A DNA stretch of 64,000 bases from Parapedobacter defluvii. Its GTDB lineage: Bacteria; Bacteroidota; Bacteroidia; Sphingobacteriales; Sphingobacteriaceae. Shown here piece by piece: positions 8,153 through 17,008 of the stretch. Within the stretch, counting starts at the first letter, position 1, and the number at the start of each line of letters is the position of its first letter. The notes beneath the pieces are model-generated. The model had not been told where the DNA came from and ran no database searches. It worked only from the letters and a program-made list of their open reading frames with translations. The stretch is taken from NCBI RefSeq assembly GCF_014642075.1, contig NZ_BMIK01000001.1, forward strand, positions 62,001-126,000, in the 5' to 3' direction. Position numbers and translations under genes: made by a program.

Positions 8153-8596
8153 ATGGGTGAAAAAAGTAAATATTATGTGAATGAACAAGCAGTAAGGCTA
8201 ATCGCTTTTGTGGTAGTAATCCTTACCGGTGTGCTGTTATACACCCGGTTGGAATGGGTGGGTTTGTTTATGGCCGTCGATTTCTTTCTCAGGGCTTTTA
8301 CAACGATAAAATCGCCACTAGCAATATTGGCCAAGGTTATTTTAGATAAAATTCAGGTAGTTCCCAAGCCCATTTTCGCCCCGCCGAAGCGGTTTGCAGC
8401 GGCGCTGGGGTTTGTCTTTTCAACAGCGATAACAGTATTATTTCATTTTGGCTTATTCACAGCTGCATATGCGGTAGGTGGAATCCTCATTTTTTGTGCC
8501 GTATTGGAATCTGTTTTCAAGGTGTGTCTCGGGTGTTATATCTATAACGGGGTTGTTGCCCCGGTTCTGTTAAAATCTAAGCGGGAAAAACAATGA
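8153..8596 (+). CDS. DUF4395-family membrane protein
   Basis: A 147-residue membrane protein of the DUF4395 family. Seen are VNEQAVRLIAFVVVILTG, the hydrophobic AVDFFLRAFTT stretch, APKRFAAALGFVFS-like sequence, and the C-terminal ESVFKVCLGCYIY motif with two cysteines. There are about four membrane segments. The family often lies next to rhodanese or thioredoxin genes and is suspected to act in sulfur or redox trafficking; the function is not established. The frame extends upstream to a TTG at 8099, but that extension is the DNA of a strong terminator hairpin, so the ATG at 8153 is chosen. The N-terminal Cys-Pro found in many relatives is absent here. Expression is probably controlled by read-through of the two upstream terminators. 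Confidence 0.75.
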   Translation: MGEKSKYYVNEQAVRLIAFVVVILTGVLLYTRLEWVGLFMAVDFFLRAFTTIKSPLAILAKVILDKIQVVPKPIFAPPKRFAAALGFVFSTAITVLFHFGLFTAAYAVGGILIFCAVLESVFKVCLGCYIYNGVVAPVLLKSKREKQ

Positions 8597-8628
8597 GTAT
8601 ATATTATTTGGTACACTTTGATAAATAT

Positions 8629-8748
8629 ATGCTCAAAAGCGCGGGTATTTTGACGGAACCATACAAAACTTCCACAATTGGAATCGGATATGCAGAGTGG
8701 CAGGGACCCTGTCATCATTTTGGAAGCTGTTGTCGAATGCGCAGATAA
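8629..8748 (+). CDS. Possible small ORF with Cys/His cluster
   Basis: A 39-residue ORF ends in a cluster CHHFGSCC followed by basic residues. It lies between DUF4395 and the sigma-factor gene, where no other gene is visible. The Cys/His density would suit a metal-binding micropeptide, but there is no recognisable ribosome site or homologue and chance is quite possible. The rest of 8597-8894 shows nothing convincing. Confidence 0.2.
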   Translation: MLKSAGILTEPYKTSTIGIGYAEWQGPCHHFGSCCRMRR

Positions 8749-8894
8749 CCTATTATAATACGATCTATCCTCAACCTCCAATGTCATTTTTAAAAATTAA
8801 CCTCGCCTTGCTATCATGCAGCCCAATTGCAGTTAGATAGTTGCGATATAAGAGTGTAAAGTGGGCCGAAACATGAAACATGGTTGGATAAAAT

Positions 8895-9482
8895 ATGAAC
8901 AGAAAAATGTATAGACAATTACCCGATACAGAATTGGCCATATTGGTCTCCAAAGGATCAGCGGTCGCCTTTCGTGAGCTATATGAACGTTATTGGGACA
9001 CATTGTTGCAAATGGCCTATCAGCAAATAGGTGATCAATATATAGCAGAAGAAATTGTACAAGATGTGTTTTTGGGGCTGTGGGAACGAAGGCATGAACA
9101 TATCATCCAACAGGTACGCCATTATTTAGCCAAAGCGGTGAAGTTTGCTGTATTCAAGCATATTTTACGTGAAAAAAGAAGAAAGGAACTCCTGTCATCC
9201 AATTTTAGTCCGCATTCTATACAGGATGATGAGGCTTTTTTGGAAGCTCGCTTTTTGGAGGAATTTATAGACCGTGTGGTCGATTCGCTTCCCGAAAAAT
9301 GCCGCGATGTGTTCCAGAAGAGCCGCTACGAAGGGTTGGCTATTCCCGAAATTGCCTGCCAGCTCGGTGTTGCACAGAAAACTGTGGAAGGGCATCTGAC
9401 CAAGGCACTGAAAACCATTCGGTTATCGCTGAAATCACTTCTGCCAAACCTAATGATCGCTGCGATTTACTTCTTTCATTAA
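8895..9482 (+). CDS. FecI-type ECF RNA polymerase sigma factor
   Basis: A 195-residue sigma-70 family protein of the Bacteroidota FecI/RpoE type. Region 2 is visible (FRELYERYWDTLLQMAYQ through AEEIVQDVFLGLWERR, residues 24-70), as is region 4 (LPEKCRDVFQKSRYEGLAIPEIA then the helix-turn-helix AQKTVEGHLTKALKTIR). It directs transcription of the linked SusCD locus when its FecR partner is triggered by the SusC receptor. The anti-sigma gene follows after 88 bases, then SusC and SusD in the same direction. A short hydrophobic tail (LMIAAIYFF) ends the protein, which is common in this subgroup. Confidence 0.95.
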   Translation: MNRKMYRQLPDTELAILVSKGSAVAFRELYERYWDTLLQMAYQQIGDQYIAEEIVQDVFLGLWERRHEHIIQQVRHYLAKAVKFAVFKHILREKRRKELLSSNFSPHSIQDDEAFLEARFLEEFIDRVVDSLPEKCRDVFQKSRYEGLAIPEIACQLGVAQKTVEGHLTKALKTIRLSLKSLLPNLMIAAIYFFH

Positions 9483-9570
9483 TCCACTTTCACCCATTAA
9501 CGTGAATTTTTTTTTTTCGAGCAAGGGTAAATGACGAGCTGTGGTACTATATATATAGTTTAACGGCATC

Positions 9571-10539
9571 ATGGATATCAATGAACTACATGAATTAGTA
9601 GAGCGATATGTGAAGGGAATCGCTACCGATGCTGAGAAGCAAAAGCTTCAGCAATGGTATCAATCAAACTACAAAGAGGAGGTTGGTGAGAATGCCGGTT
9701 GGAATACAAACGGCAAACATCGGATATTCAGGCAGCTGGGTAATCGGATTCCAGAGCTGGTTGAACGGAAACCAAGGTATTGGCTAAGCGGCTGGCAAAT
9801 CGCTGCATCTCTCGTGGTATTAATTGCTGTCGGCCTCTTGTTGTATACCGGTGGTTTTTGGAGAAGGGAGGATGCATCCTTCCGCTTCGTGACGGTGACT
9901 AACCCCGGAGGCGAAGTGAAGCAACTTACGTTACCTGATAACAGCAAGGTATGGCTTAATGCGGGCAGCTCATTGAAATATGCGGATAATTTTACGCAAA
10001 ATCGTATAACTGTACTTGAAGGTGAAGGGTTTTTTGAAGTGGTGCACGATAATAAGCACCCTTTTTCGGTGCATACCGGAAAACTATGCACAAGAGTGTT
10101 AGGTACTGCTTTCAATATCAAAGCTTATCCGGACGAAGGGGAAATTGCAGTGGCGGTAGAACAGGGTAGTGTTGCGGTAACCCGTCAACAACAAGAACTG
10201 GCTACCTTGCATCCGTTAGATCGGGTAGTTTATGAGGTGTCCTCTGACCAAGCTGTGATCGGTAGGGCCGATTTAAAAGATGTGATCGCAATCAAATCGG
10301 GGGAAATCCGCTTCCATGCTATGCGTTTGGATCGGATAGCCAATGAATTGGAAAGGAAATATAATATAACTATCCAATTTAAGAATCCGGATTTAGCCGA
10401 TTGCGTATACACGGCCGCCTTTGGACAAGGCGTGGAACTGGAAGATTTGTTGCTGATGCTTTGTTCTGTAAATAATATAGACTATGCATTCTCGGAAGAT
10501 GGTAAAACAGTATTGTTATCCGGGGTGGGCTGCGGGTAA
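9571..10539 (+). CDS. FecR-family anti-sigma/sigma regulator
   Basis: A 322-residue single-pass inner-membrane protein. A short cytoplasmic N-terminal part (residues 1-70) holds the sigma-binding region, one membrane helix lies near 75-95 (WQIAASLVVLIAVGLLLYTGG), and the periplasmic FecR domain follows (LTLPDNSKVWLNAGSSLKY, EGEGFFEVVHDNKHPFSV, VLGTAFNIKAY). The DUF4974 C-terminal domain (ANELERKYNITIQF) contacts the STN domain of the receptor. It pairs with the sigma factor upstream and with the STN-bearing SusC downstream, which defines a complete cell-surface signalling cascade. Confidence 0.95.
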   Translation: MDINELHELVERYVKGIATDAEKQKLQQWYQSNYKEEVGENAGWNTNGKHRIFRQLGNRIPELVERKPRYWLSGWQIAASLVVLIAVGLLLYTGGFWRREDASFRFVTVTNPGGEVKQLTLPDNSKVWLNAGSSLKYADNFTQNRITVLEGEGFFEVVHDNKHPFSVHTGKLCTRVLGTAFNIKAYPDEGEIAVAVEQGSVAVTRQQQELATLHPLDRVVYEVSSDQAVIGRADLKDVIAIKSGEIRFHAMRLDRIANELERKYNITIQFKNPDLADCVYTAAFGQGVELEDLLLMLCSVNNIDYAFSEDGKTVLLSGVGCG

Positions 10540-10623
10540 TTTTTTTGGACAAAAAGACTACTAAAATGATAGATAAAATAGTGCGAAGAGTGATGCCACC
10601 TTAGAGATTGAACGAAAAGAAAA

Positions 10624-10669
10624 GCCGCCTTACCAATCACTGAATTCGGACCTCAGTTGGTAAAGCGGC
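10624..10669 (+). repeat. Long imperfect hairpin between FecR and SusC genes
   Basis: GCCGCCTTACCAA (10624-10636) and TTGGTAAAGCGGC (10657-10669) pair over 13 positions with one mismatch; an inner CTGA/TCAG extends the fold. No T tract follows, so it is not a standard terminator. It lies in the 5' leader of the SusC gene, just before the preferred ATG at 10711, and may be a regulatory or mRNA-processing element. Confidence 0.55.
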
Positions 10670-10710
10670 CGTGTTGGAATAATCGTAAACAATTAAATCC
10701 TCTCAAATTT

Positions 10711-13700
10711 ATGCATTTTTATTCAAGCCTAAAATGTATAGGCTGTTGTAGTGGATATATTAAGCCCAAAAATATCCATTTCGTTATCCGGGCGTCATTT
10801 CTCGTTACATTTTTATTGTTGTTGCTGGTACCGATCCTGATGGCCAATCATGCCTTTGGGCAGGGTCTGAAGAAGGTGCAGGTAAGCGTCTCTGCCGGAC
10901 GGTTTTCGATAAAAGAGTTATTTGACCTCATCGAAGAACAAACGTCTTATCGGTTTATTTACAATGACCTTGAAATTGCCAACGAAACGCATGTAGAAGT
11001 CAAAAAAAGACGGCCTTTCCTTGCCGTATTGCTTGATGAAATGTTGTTGGGAAAAGGATTTGAATATCAGGCGGTAGGAGACAATATCATCGTTAAGCGT
11101 TCAATCCGGGACAGTGCCGGTCCGGACCGGAGAGAGGCGATTTCTGCTGGATTGCAGCAACGTCAGGTCAATGGAAAGGTGACCGACGAAACAGGGGAAG
11201 TACTACCCGGGGTCAACGTTCGCTGGAAAGGAACGGATAGAACCACCGTAACCGATAACGATGGTAAGTTTCGGCTGTCGGTGTCAGATAAGGAAGCCGT
11301 TTTGTTATTTTCTTATATCGGTTTTACCTCCCGGGAAGTCTTACTAGTGCCGGGGCAATCTGAACTCGTAGTCGTGTTGCAGCCCGAACACAGCGGAATA
11401 GATGAAGTGGTTGTTGTGGGTTATGGTACCCAGCGCAGAAGAGATTTAACCGGTGCGATTGCCTCGGTTTCCAGTAAGCACCTCGAATATAATACTGCAC
11501 CTTCCGTCGATGTATTATTGGGCGGAGCCGTAGCGGGTGTCAGTGTAACGCAGACCTCCGGACAACCGGGAGCCCCGGCCACAATACGCATACGGGGAGG
11601 CAATTCCGTCACTGCGAGCAACAATCCTTTATATGTGATTGATGAATTTCTTTTTTTCAGTGACAATTCCTCAACTAAGGCTGGATTTGGCGGTATTGAA
11701 GGTGAATTCAATCCGCTCAATTTACTTAATCCTTCGGATATCGAATCCATCGAAGTACTGAAAGACGTATCGGCAACTGCTATTTATGGCTCCCGCGGTT
11801 CTAACGGGGTTATTTTGATTACTACAAAACGGGGAAAGAAAGGAAGTGCGTTGGTCGATTATCGGTATTCCTTTGGCGCTGCTAATTCAGCAAAAAAATT
11901 GGATTTACTCAATGCTGCCCAGTGGGCACGCATGCAAAAGGATTATTTCCTGAATAAACCGGGTTACAGTGATGCGGAGATCACACAGTTAGGCACAGGA
12001 TACGATTGGCAAAGCGCTGTATTGCAAACAGGCATTACGCAAAATCACTCTCTTTCCATCAGTGGCGGGGACGAAAAAACGCAGTACTTCCTTTCAGGAG
12101 ACCACCTTTCCCAGGAGGGTGTGGTACGCAACTCGGGGTTCAACCGTTTTGTCGGACGGGCAAACTATGACCGTGAAGTGCTATCGGGCTTGAAGGTTGG
12201 GATCAGCCTGACGGGCAACAAAAGTACACAAAACAGCCTGACAACCTTTGAAGAAGTAAATTACAACAGTTCGCCTTATTCGGCGGGCATAGCCAACTCC
12301 CTGACGTATGCGCTGTATATACCCCCTGTGGTGCCGCTATACAGTGCCAATGGCGGCTATAACTATAACAATCCGTTTGAATATGCTTACCTGCGCCAGG
12401 GCAACACTACCGCCAATCCGATTTCTGACTTGGTGAACAGCACAGCACAAACCATATATACTGGATTACTCGGCAATTTTTATGCCCTGTATAAGCCCGC
12501 ACGGGGCTTTACGGCGAGGGCCAGCGTGGGTAGCAACATAGGGTATGTTACCCAAAATTATTTTTCACCTTCTTACACAGCACTCGGTCTTGAACCCGGA
12601 GGCGTAGGCGGGATTGGCAACAAACGGTCGGAAATCCTGCTTTCCGAATTTACCTTATCGTATGAGAAAGCAGTAAACGAGGTACATGCTTTCGATGTGC
12701 TGGCAGGTTTTACGTTCCAAAATACGAAAACGAATTTCGTATCCACATTGAGTTCAGGCTTTACGAACGAAGACCTGGGAGTAGACAATCTACAGGACGG
12801 CACCCCCTATGGAAGCAGACCTATATTCAGCGGGGCGACGGGAAGCAGCCTCTATTCGTTATTAGGAAGAGTCAACTATGCCTTGTATGGCCGCTATCAC
12901 CTGACGGCCAATTTCCGAAGCGACTATTCGACACGTTTTGCAAAGAATCATAAGTGGGGCCTTTTCCCTTCCCTCGGTCTGGCGTGGAATGTCGATGAAG
13001 AGCCTTTTCTGGAAGATGCAAGGCATCTAAGCAACCTGAAACTCCGCATAAGTGCAGGAAGTGTCGGCAACCAAGAGATCGGGGATTATGAATACCTGCA
13101 GTTTCTGGAAGCGGCGCACTACGGTGGAGAGGTGGCTTACCGTGTAGGCAACAGCGGCAACGAAGACCTGAAATGGGAAACGACTTCGCAATACAATGCC
13201 GGCGTGGATGTAGGCTTCTTCAACAACCGGCTTTCGGCAGCGGCAGATGTGTATTACAAGCAGACGTCTGACTTGCTGTTGCTGATCCCGCCGAAGCTGG
13301 GAGAAGAAAACGAACAGTTGGTCAACGTGGGTAATCTGACCAACCGGGGAGCAGAGCTTTCGTTGAACGCAGTCGTGGTAGACAATCCGCGGTTGCAATG
13401 GTCCATTGCAACCAATGTTGCGTATAACCGAAACCGGATTACCAAATTGTTCAATAACGCCACGGAAAAGCTGCTGGGGGAGGAAATATTGCGGATAGGC
13501 GAGCCGCTGGGCTCGTTTTATGGGTTGGTGTTTGAAGGCGTGGTGCAGAAAAATGAAGACGTTTCAGCACTGCCTACCAGTCCGTCATATACCGCGTTGC
13601 AGCCGGGAGATCCTAAATATAAAGATGCCAACCACGACAATCACATCGATTTGAATGACCGTGTGGTCCTGGGCAGCAACCAGCCGGATCTGACTTACGG

Positions 13701-14157
13701 TTTTTCATCTGCCGTCAATTACCACGGATTCGATCTGTTCGTTTTGTTGCAGGGGACGAAAGGCAACCATGTATACAACCAGTTGCGCCGCTACCTGGAA
13801 AGGCCCAACGACGCATACAATGCGTCGGCAGTACTGTTGGACAGCTGGACAGAAACCCATCCTTCCAACACCGTTCCGCGCATTACCAACACGCCGCTTT
13901 CGTCCGAGCTGGACAGCCGCTACGTCGAAGATGCTTCTTATTTGCGGCTGAAAACCGTTACGCTTGGTTACACGTTGGGAAAAACTTCATCGACTCTGCG
14001 GAATCTGCCGTTAAAGGTACGGGTTTTTGTTACCGGTCAAAACCTGCTTACACTGACGGGCTACAAGGGGTACGATCCGGAAATTTCAAGGGGCGTCGAT
14101 CTGGGGGCCTATCCCATGCCCCGTACCTTCCTGTCGGGAGTTAATGTATCGTTTTAG
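10711..14157 (+). CDS. SusC/RagA TonB-linked outer-membrane receptor with STN domain
   Basis: An 1148-residue TonB-dependent transporter. An N-terminal signal segment (LVTFLLLLLVPILMANHAFGQ) ends near residue 52. A secretin/TonB short N-terminal (STN) signalling domain follows (about residues 55-130, FSIKELFDLIEEQTSYRF), then a carboxypeptidase-regulatory-like domain (VNGKVTDETGEVLPGVNV), the SusC box EVVVVGYGTQRRRDLTGAI and plug, then a 22-strand-type barrel ending MPRTFLSGVNVSF. The frame extends to a TTG at 10657 inside a hairpin; the ATG at 10711 is the better start. The STN domain is what FecR senses. The SusD partner follows after 60 bases. The downstream cargo is not carbohydrate enzymes, so the ligand may not be a glycan. 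Confidence 0.96.
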   Translation: MHFYSSLKCIGCCSGYIKPKNIHFVIRASFLVTFLLLLLVPILMANHAFGQGLKKVQVSVSAGRFSIKELFDLIEEQTSYRFIYNDLEIANETHVEVKKRRPFLAVLLDEMLLGKGFEYQAVGDNIIVKRSIRDSAGPDRREAISAGLQQRQVNGKVTDETGEVLPGVNVRWKGTDRTTVTDNDGKFRLSVSDKEAVLLFSYIGFTSREVLLVPGQSELVVVLQPEHSGIDEVVVVGYGTQRRRDLTGAIASVSSKHLEYNTAPSVDVLLGGAVAGVSVTQTSGQPGAPATIRIRGGNSVTASNNPLYVIDEFLFFSDNSSTKAGFGGIEGEFNPLNLLNPSDIESIEVLKDVSATAIYGSRGSNGVILITTKRGKKGSALVDYRYSFGAANSAKKLDLLNAAQWARMQKDYFLNKPGYSDAEITQLGTGYDWQSAVLQTGITQNHSLSISGGDEKTQYFLSGDHLSQEGVVRNSGFNRFVGRANYDREVLSGLKVGISLTGNKSTQNSLTTFEEVNYNSSPYSAGIANSLTYALYIPPVVPLYSANGGYNYNNPFEYAYLRQGNTTANPISDLVNSTAQTIYTGLLGNFYALYKPARGFTARASVGSNIGYVTQNYFSPSYTALGLEPGGVGGIGNKRSEILLSEFTLSYEKAVNEVHAFDVLAGFTFQNTKTNFVSTLSSGFTNEDLGVDNLQDGTPYGSRPIFSGATGSSLYSLLGRVNYALYGRYHLTANFRSDYSTRFAKNHKWGLFPSLGLAWNVDEEPFLEDARHLSNLKLRISAGSVGNQEIGDYEYLQFLEAAHYGGEVAYRVGNSGNEDLKWETTSQYNAGVDVGFFNNRLSAAADVYYKQTSDLLLLIPPKLGEENEQLVNVGNLTNRGAELSLNAVVVDNPRLQWSIATNVAYNRNRITKLFNNATEKLLGEEILRIGEPLGSFYGLVFEGVVQKNEDVSALPTSPSYTALQPGDPKYKDANHDNHIDLNDRVVLGSNQPDLTYGFSSAVNYHGFDLFVLLQGTKGNHVYNQLRRYLERPNDAYNASAVLLDSWTETHPSNTVPRITNTPLSSELDSRYVEDASYLRLKTVTLGYTLGKTSSTLRNLPLKVRVFVTGQNLLTLTGYKGYDPEISRGVDLGAYPMPRTFLSGVNVSF

Positions 14158-14217
14158 GAAATGCAAACATGTTTAGTAATCATTCATTAATCGTTCACCA
14201 TTTTAAAATTTGATAAG

Positions 14218-15927
14218 ATGACAAAGTACGTTAACCAGTTGGCTGTATTGGCCATCACGGGTTCTTTGGCACTTTACTCGTGCAAAAAGAATGACCCGGA
14301 CAATCCGAATGTGATCACGGGAGACTCCGTATGGAAAACCGACCAGGAAGCACTTGCTACCGCAAACGCCGCATATCCACCCTGGCAGCGGCTCAGTTCG
14401 TCGTATTCGTTCCTGTTGGAGTCTACCAGCGAGCACACCATCAGCTTCGAAGGTACGGATGACGAAGCCGGCCCGTTGGTGAGCCAGTTCAAAACCGACG
14501 TAAACAACTGGTACCCGACCAAAATTTTCAATTACCTCTACGTCAGCATCGGTGAGGCGAACCGGACGATAGGCAAGGCCGACTCCAGTCAGGCAGGAGA
14601 GGGGCTTTCGCAGGAAACGATTGACCTGGCGAGAGCGAGGGCTAAATTCATCCGTGCACTGGGGTACGCTTACCTCACGAATCTTTGGGGTGAAGTGCCA
14701 CTGATCCTGAATACCGTCCCTTCGGAAGCCGAGCAAACCACGCGTAAACCGATTGATGAAGTCTACGCGCAAATCGTAAAGGATCTGACAGAGGCAGAGG
14801 CCGATCTGCCCGCCTTTGACCAGATCCGCTCCAATCCCAGCAAGGGTGCCGCCAATGCCATCCTGGCCCGTGCCTATCTCACCTGGGCCAGCAAACCGCT
14901 TTCCCAAAATGAAGTGGCTGCCGTCGCCGGAGGCAAGGCAGACCCCGCACCGGTAGCATGGGATAACGACAAGCTTCAGAAAGCAATCGAGTATGCCGAC
15001 AAAGTGATTAACAATGGCAATTTCCGATTGGAAGCCGACTTTGAAGACAATTTCGGTGTACCGGCTGAAAACAAGTCTCCGGAACATATCTTTACCATTC
15101 ACCACGACGGCGATGGGCTGGGGGATGCACAGGGCAACCACCAAACACACTGTCCCTTCACGTTCCGTTTCGATCTCTACCAAGACAACCACATCGGGCC
15201 GGCAGATGTTACGCTGATTGATCGCTTTTCAGATGATGACAAGCGTAAGCGGTTTTCGATCACCGACCATCTGTACAACCAGGATGAACCGTTGGTGACC
15301 TCTCCTTCGAAGGCGGCCGATTTCAAGGAATACCACTACGTATTTCCAGTTACTTCGCCACGTATCGGCAAATTTATCCATCGCAACGCTTCCTATCCGG
15401 AAGTAGCTCCGGGATCCGAAGCGGGCCAGCCGAATAACATCAACCGCATTGAAATCCGGTTTGCCGAGGTGTTGCTCATCAAAGCCGAAGCGCTGCTTCA
15501 ACTGGGTAGAGCCGATGAGGCCGCACAGGTGATTAATCCATTGCGCGAACGGGCCGGCTTGGATACGTATACGACGCTTACACAGGCGGATTTGGAACAG
15601 GAATGGTACCTGGAGCTGTTTTTCGAACAACGTCATTGGTCAAATTTGGTGCGCTGGCGCAAATTGGTCAGCACCGTGTTGACAGATGTAGCCAAATTTG
15701 AGTATTACAAGGACGACTACAAATCCGTCGCTTCTCAGGTTGCCAAATTCGGCCCGGAAAAGGACGGTACAGGGGGTAGCGTGAAGACCAATTATCCGTT
15801 CTTTGCGAAGGTGTACAAACACCTCCACTCAAAAACGGATAATGTAAGTGGCAAATTCTACCGTTTTCCGATTCCGAAAGGATTGTCCGGTAATGAGTTG
15901 GGTATCGTTCAAAATCCGGGATATTAA
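14218..15927 (+). CDS. SusD/RagB-family outer-membrane lipoprotein
   Basis: A 569-residue surface lipoprotein that caps the SusC barrel. The signal peptide ends in the lipobox SLALYSC (Cys22). Helical repeat regions typical of SusD are visible (YLYVSIGEANRTIG, ARAKFIRALGYAYLTNLWGEVPLI, ANAILARAYLTWA), followed by the C-terminal SusD domain (RFAEVLLIKAEALLQLG, INPLRERAGL, EWYLELFFEQRHWSNLVRW) and the terminal IVQNPGY. It is immediately downstream of SusC. A terminator-like hairpin lies just past its stop, so the downstream exported redox proteins may be transcribed at a lower level. Confidence 0.96.
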   Translation: MTKYVNQLAVLAITGSLALYSCKKNDPDNPNVITGDSVWKTDQEALATANAAYPPWQRLSSSYSFLLESTSEHTISFEGTDDEAGPLVSQFKTDVNNWYPTKIFNYLYVSIGEANRTIGKADSSQAGEGLSQETIDLARARAKFIRALGYAYLTNLWGEVPLILNTVPSEAEQTTRKPIDEVYAQIVKDLTEAEADLPAFDQIRSNPSKGAANAILARAYLTWASKPLSQNEVAAVAGGKADPAPVAWDNDKLQKAIEYADKVINNGNFRLEADFEDNFGVPAENKSPEHIFTIHHDGDGLGDAQGNHQTHCPFTFRFDLYQDNHIGPADVTLIDRFSDDDKRKRFSITDHLYNQDEPLVTSPSKAADFKEYHYVFPVTSPRIGKFIHRNASYPEVAPGSEAGQPNNINRIEIRFAEVLLIKAEALLQLGRADEAAQVINPLRERAGLDTYTTLTQADLEQEWYLELFFEQRHWSNLVRWRKLVSTVLTDVAKFEYYKDDYKSVASQVAKFGPEKDGTGGSVKTNYPFFAKVYKHLHSKTDNVSGKFYRFPIPKGLSGNELGIVQNPGY

Positions 15928-15935
15928 TGAGCACG

Positions 15936-15966
15936 TTGCCTGTTCAACCGAGGCTGAACAGGCAGC
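15936..15966 (+). terminator. Hairpin between SusD and the DUF4625-like gene
   Basis: GCCTGTTCA (15938-15946) and TGAACAGGC (15955-15963) form a perfect 9-bp stem, extendable outward through a G-T wobble to about 13 bp. Only a weak T stretch (GTTTTG) follows. It may be a partial terminator or a 3' stability element for the SusCD message. Confidence 0.55.
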
Positions 15967-16053
15967 GTTTTGCTGGTAAACCATCGGCAAACGTCGGTTT
16001 AGGACTTATAATTATAAAATAATAATCGGGATTTATCCCAAAAACAGAATAAC

Positions 16054-16524
16054 ATGAATAGAAAAACATTATGGGGCGTATTGATTCTCTTGAACCTAAG
16101 CTGGATAGCCTTGTCATCCTGCAGCAAAGAGGACGATGTAAAACCCGCGGCTCCGAAAATAGAGTTGATTCATTTGGGGACGCACGACTCACCGGATGAC
16201 CGGATCATCTATCGGAATGAAATACACTTTGAAGCCAAGATTACCGCAGAAGCACTCATCCAGAAAATAGACCTGGAAATTATCCAGAAGAGCGGATACG
16301 GAACCTACAGCTTCACCAAAGAGTATACGGGTGATTATACCGGACAAAAAGAGATCGCTGCTTTTCACGATCATCCGACACTGGCTGAGGATGCACCGAT
16401 CGGTGATTACTTATTCCGGCTGACGGTAACCGACCAGCAAGGTCAGGCCGTATCCATTGAAGAAGATGTGACCGTTAAAGTCGGAGAGGGCGGCGGCGAG
16501 CACGAGCACGAACATGAGCATTGA
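16054..16524 (+). CDS. DUF4625-like lipoprotein with His-Glu repeat tail
   Basis: A 156-residue lipoprotein with lipobox ALSSC (Cys23) and a single Ig-like beta domain of the DUF4625 type (IIYRNEIHFEAKITAE, YTGQKEIAAFHDHPTLAEDAPIGDYLFRLTVTD). It ends in alternating Glu-His (EHEHEHEH). Such tails bind divalent metals such as Zn, Cu or Ni in other proteins, so a metal-capturing surface role is plausible but inferred. It is the first gene after SusD, and its stop overlaps the TlpA-like gene start by 11 bases, implying translational coupling. The family assignment is by pattern, not search. Confidence 0.72.
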   Translation: MNRKTLWGVLILLNLSWIALSSCSKEDDVKPAAPKIELIHLGTHDSPDDRIIYRNEIHFEAKITAEALIQKIDLEIIQKSGYGTYSFTKEYTGDYTGQKEIAAFHDHPTLAEDAPIGDYLFRLTVTDQQGQAVSIEEDVTVKVGEGGGEHEHEHEH

Positions 16525-17008
16525 TGTATACCGGCTTGGATGGCTTTGTGTCATTTGGCTGTTTGCCACCATGGTTTCGGCACAGACGCGCCTGCCGGCC
16601 ATCCAGGTAAACAACCTGAAAGGGGAGACGGTTAATGTTGGGTCGCTGTTGGATGACGGCGTGCCTACTGTGATTACTTTCTGGACAACGGTGTGCAAGC
16701 CCTGTTTGCAGGAACTGGACGCATTTTCGGAGCAATGGGAGGACTGGCAGCGGGAAGTCAAATTCAACATCGTGGCGGTCTCGGCCGACGATGCACGGTC
16801 GGCGACGAAAGTGCGCACGTTTGTAGCGGCGAACGAATGGCCATTTACCATCCTGCTGGATCAAAACCAGGATTTTAAACGTGCGCTGAACGTGAGCGTC
16901 ATTCCTCACCTCTTTGTCATTGATACCAAAGGGAGTGTGGTCTATTCGCGCATTGGGTACAACCCGGGCAGCGAAGCGAAGGTGCTGGAAATATTGAAAG
17001 GGCTGTAA
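16514..17008 (+). CDS. TlpA/ResA-like thioredoxin-fold protein
   Basis: A 164-residue exported thioredoxin-fold protein. The signal peptide runs to about residue 23 (MVSA-Q), the active-site motif CKPC is at residues 61-64 preceded by VITFWTTV, the central VVAVSADDARSATKV segment follows, and the cis-proline loop is VIPHLFVID. Members of this family reduce or exchange disulfides in envelope proteins and apo-cytochromes. The ATG at 16514 overlaps the upstream lipoprotein gene by 11 bases, and the outer-membrane barrel gene begins at the base after its stop. This coupling suggests the three products act together in the envelope. Confidence 0.9.
   Translation: MSIDVYRLGWLCVIWLFATMVSAQTRLPAIQVNNLKGETVNVGSLLDDGVPTVITFWTTVCKPCLQELDAFSEQWEDWQREVKFNIVAVSADDARSATKVRTFVAANEWPFTILLDQNQDFKRALNVSVIPHLFVIDTKGSVVYSRIGYNPGSEAKVLEILKGL

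Noticed and set aside
8542-8787. An 81-residue - strand ORF covering the DUF4395 end and the gap after it
   Set aside because: It overlaps the conserved C-terminus of DUF4395 and shows no family motif, promoter or ribosome site.
10556-10570. CTACTAAAATGATAG between FecR and SusC as a fourth copy of the shared palindrome
   Set aside because: Only the left half-site matches; the right half has several mismatches and no promoter element lies at the proper distance.
10657-10710. TTG start for the SusC gene
   Set aside because: It sits in the right arm of a hairpin and gives an odd basic extension; the ATG at 10711 is more natural.
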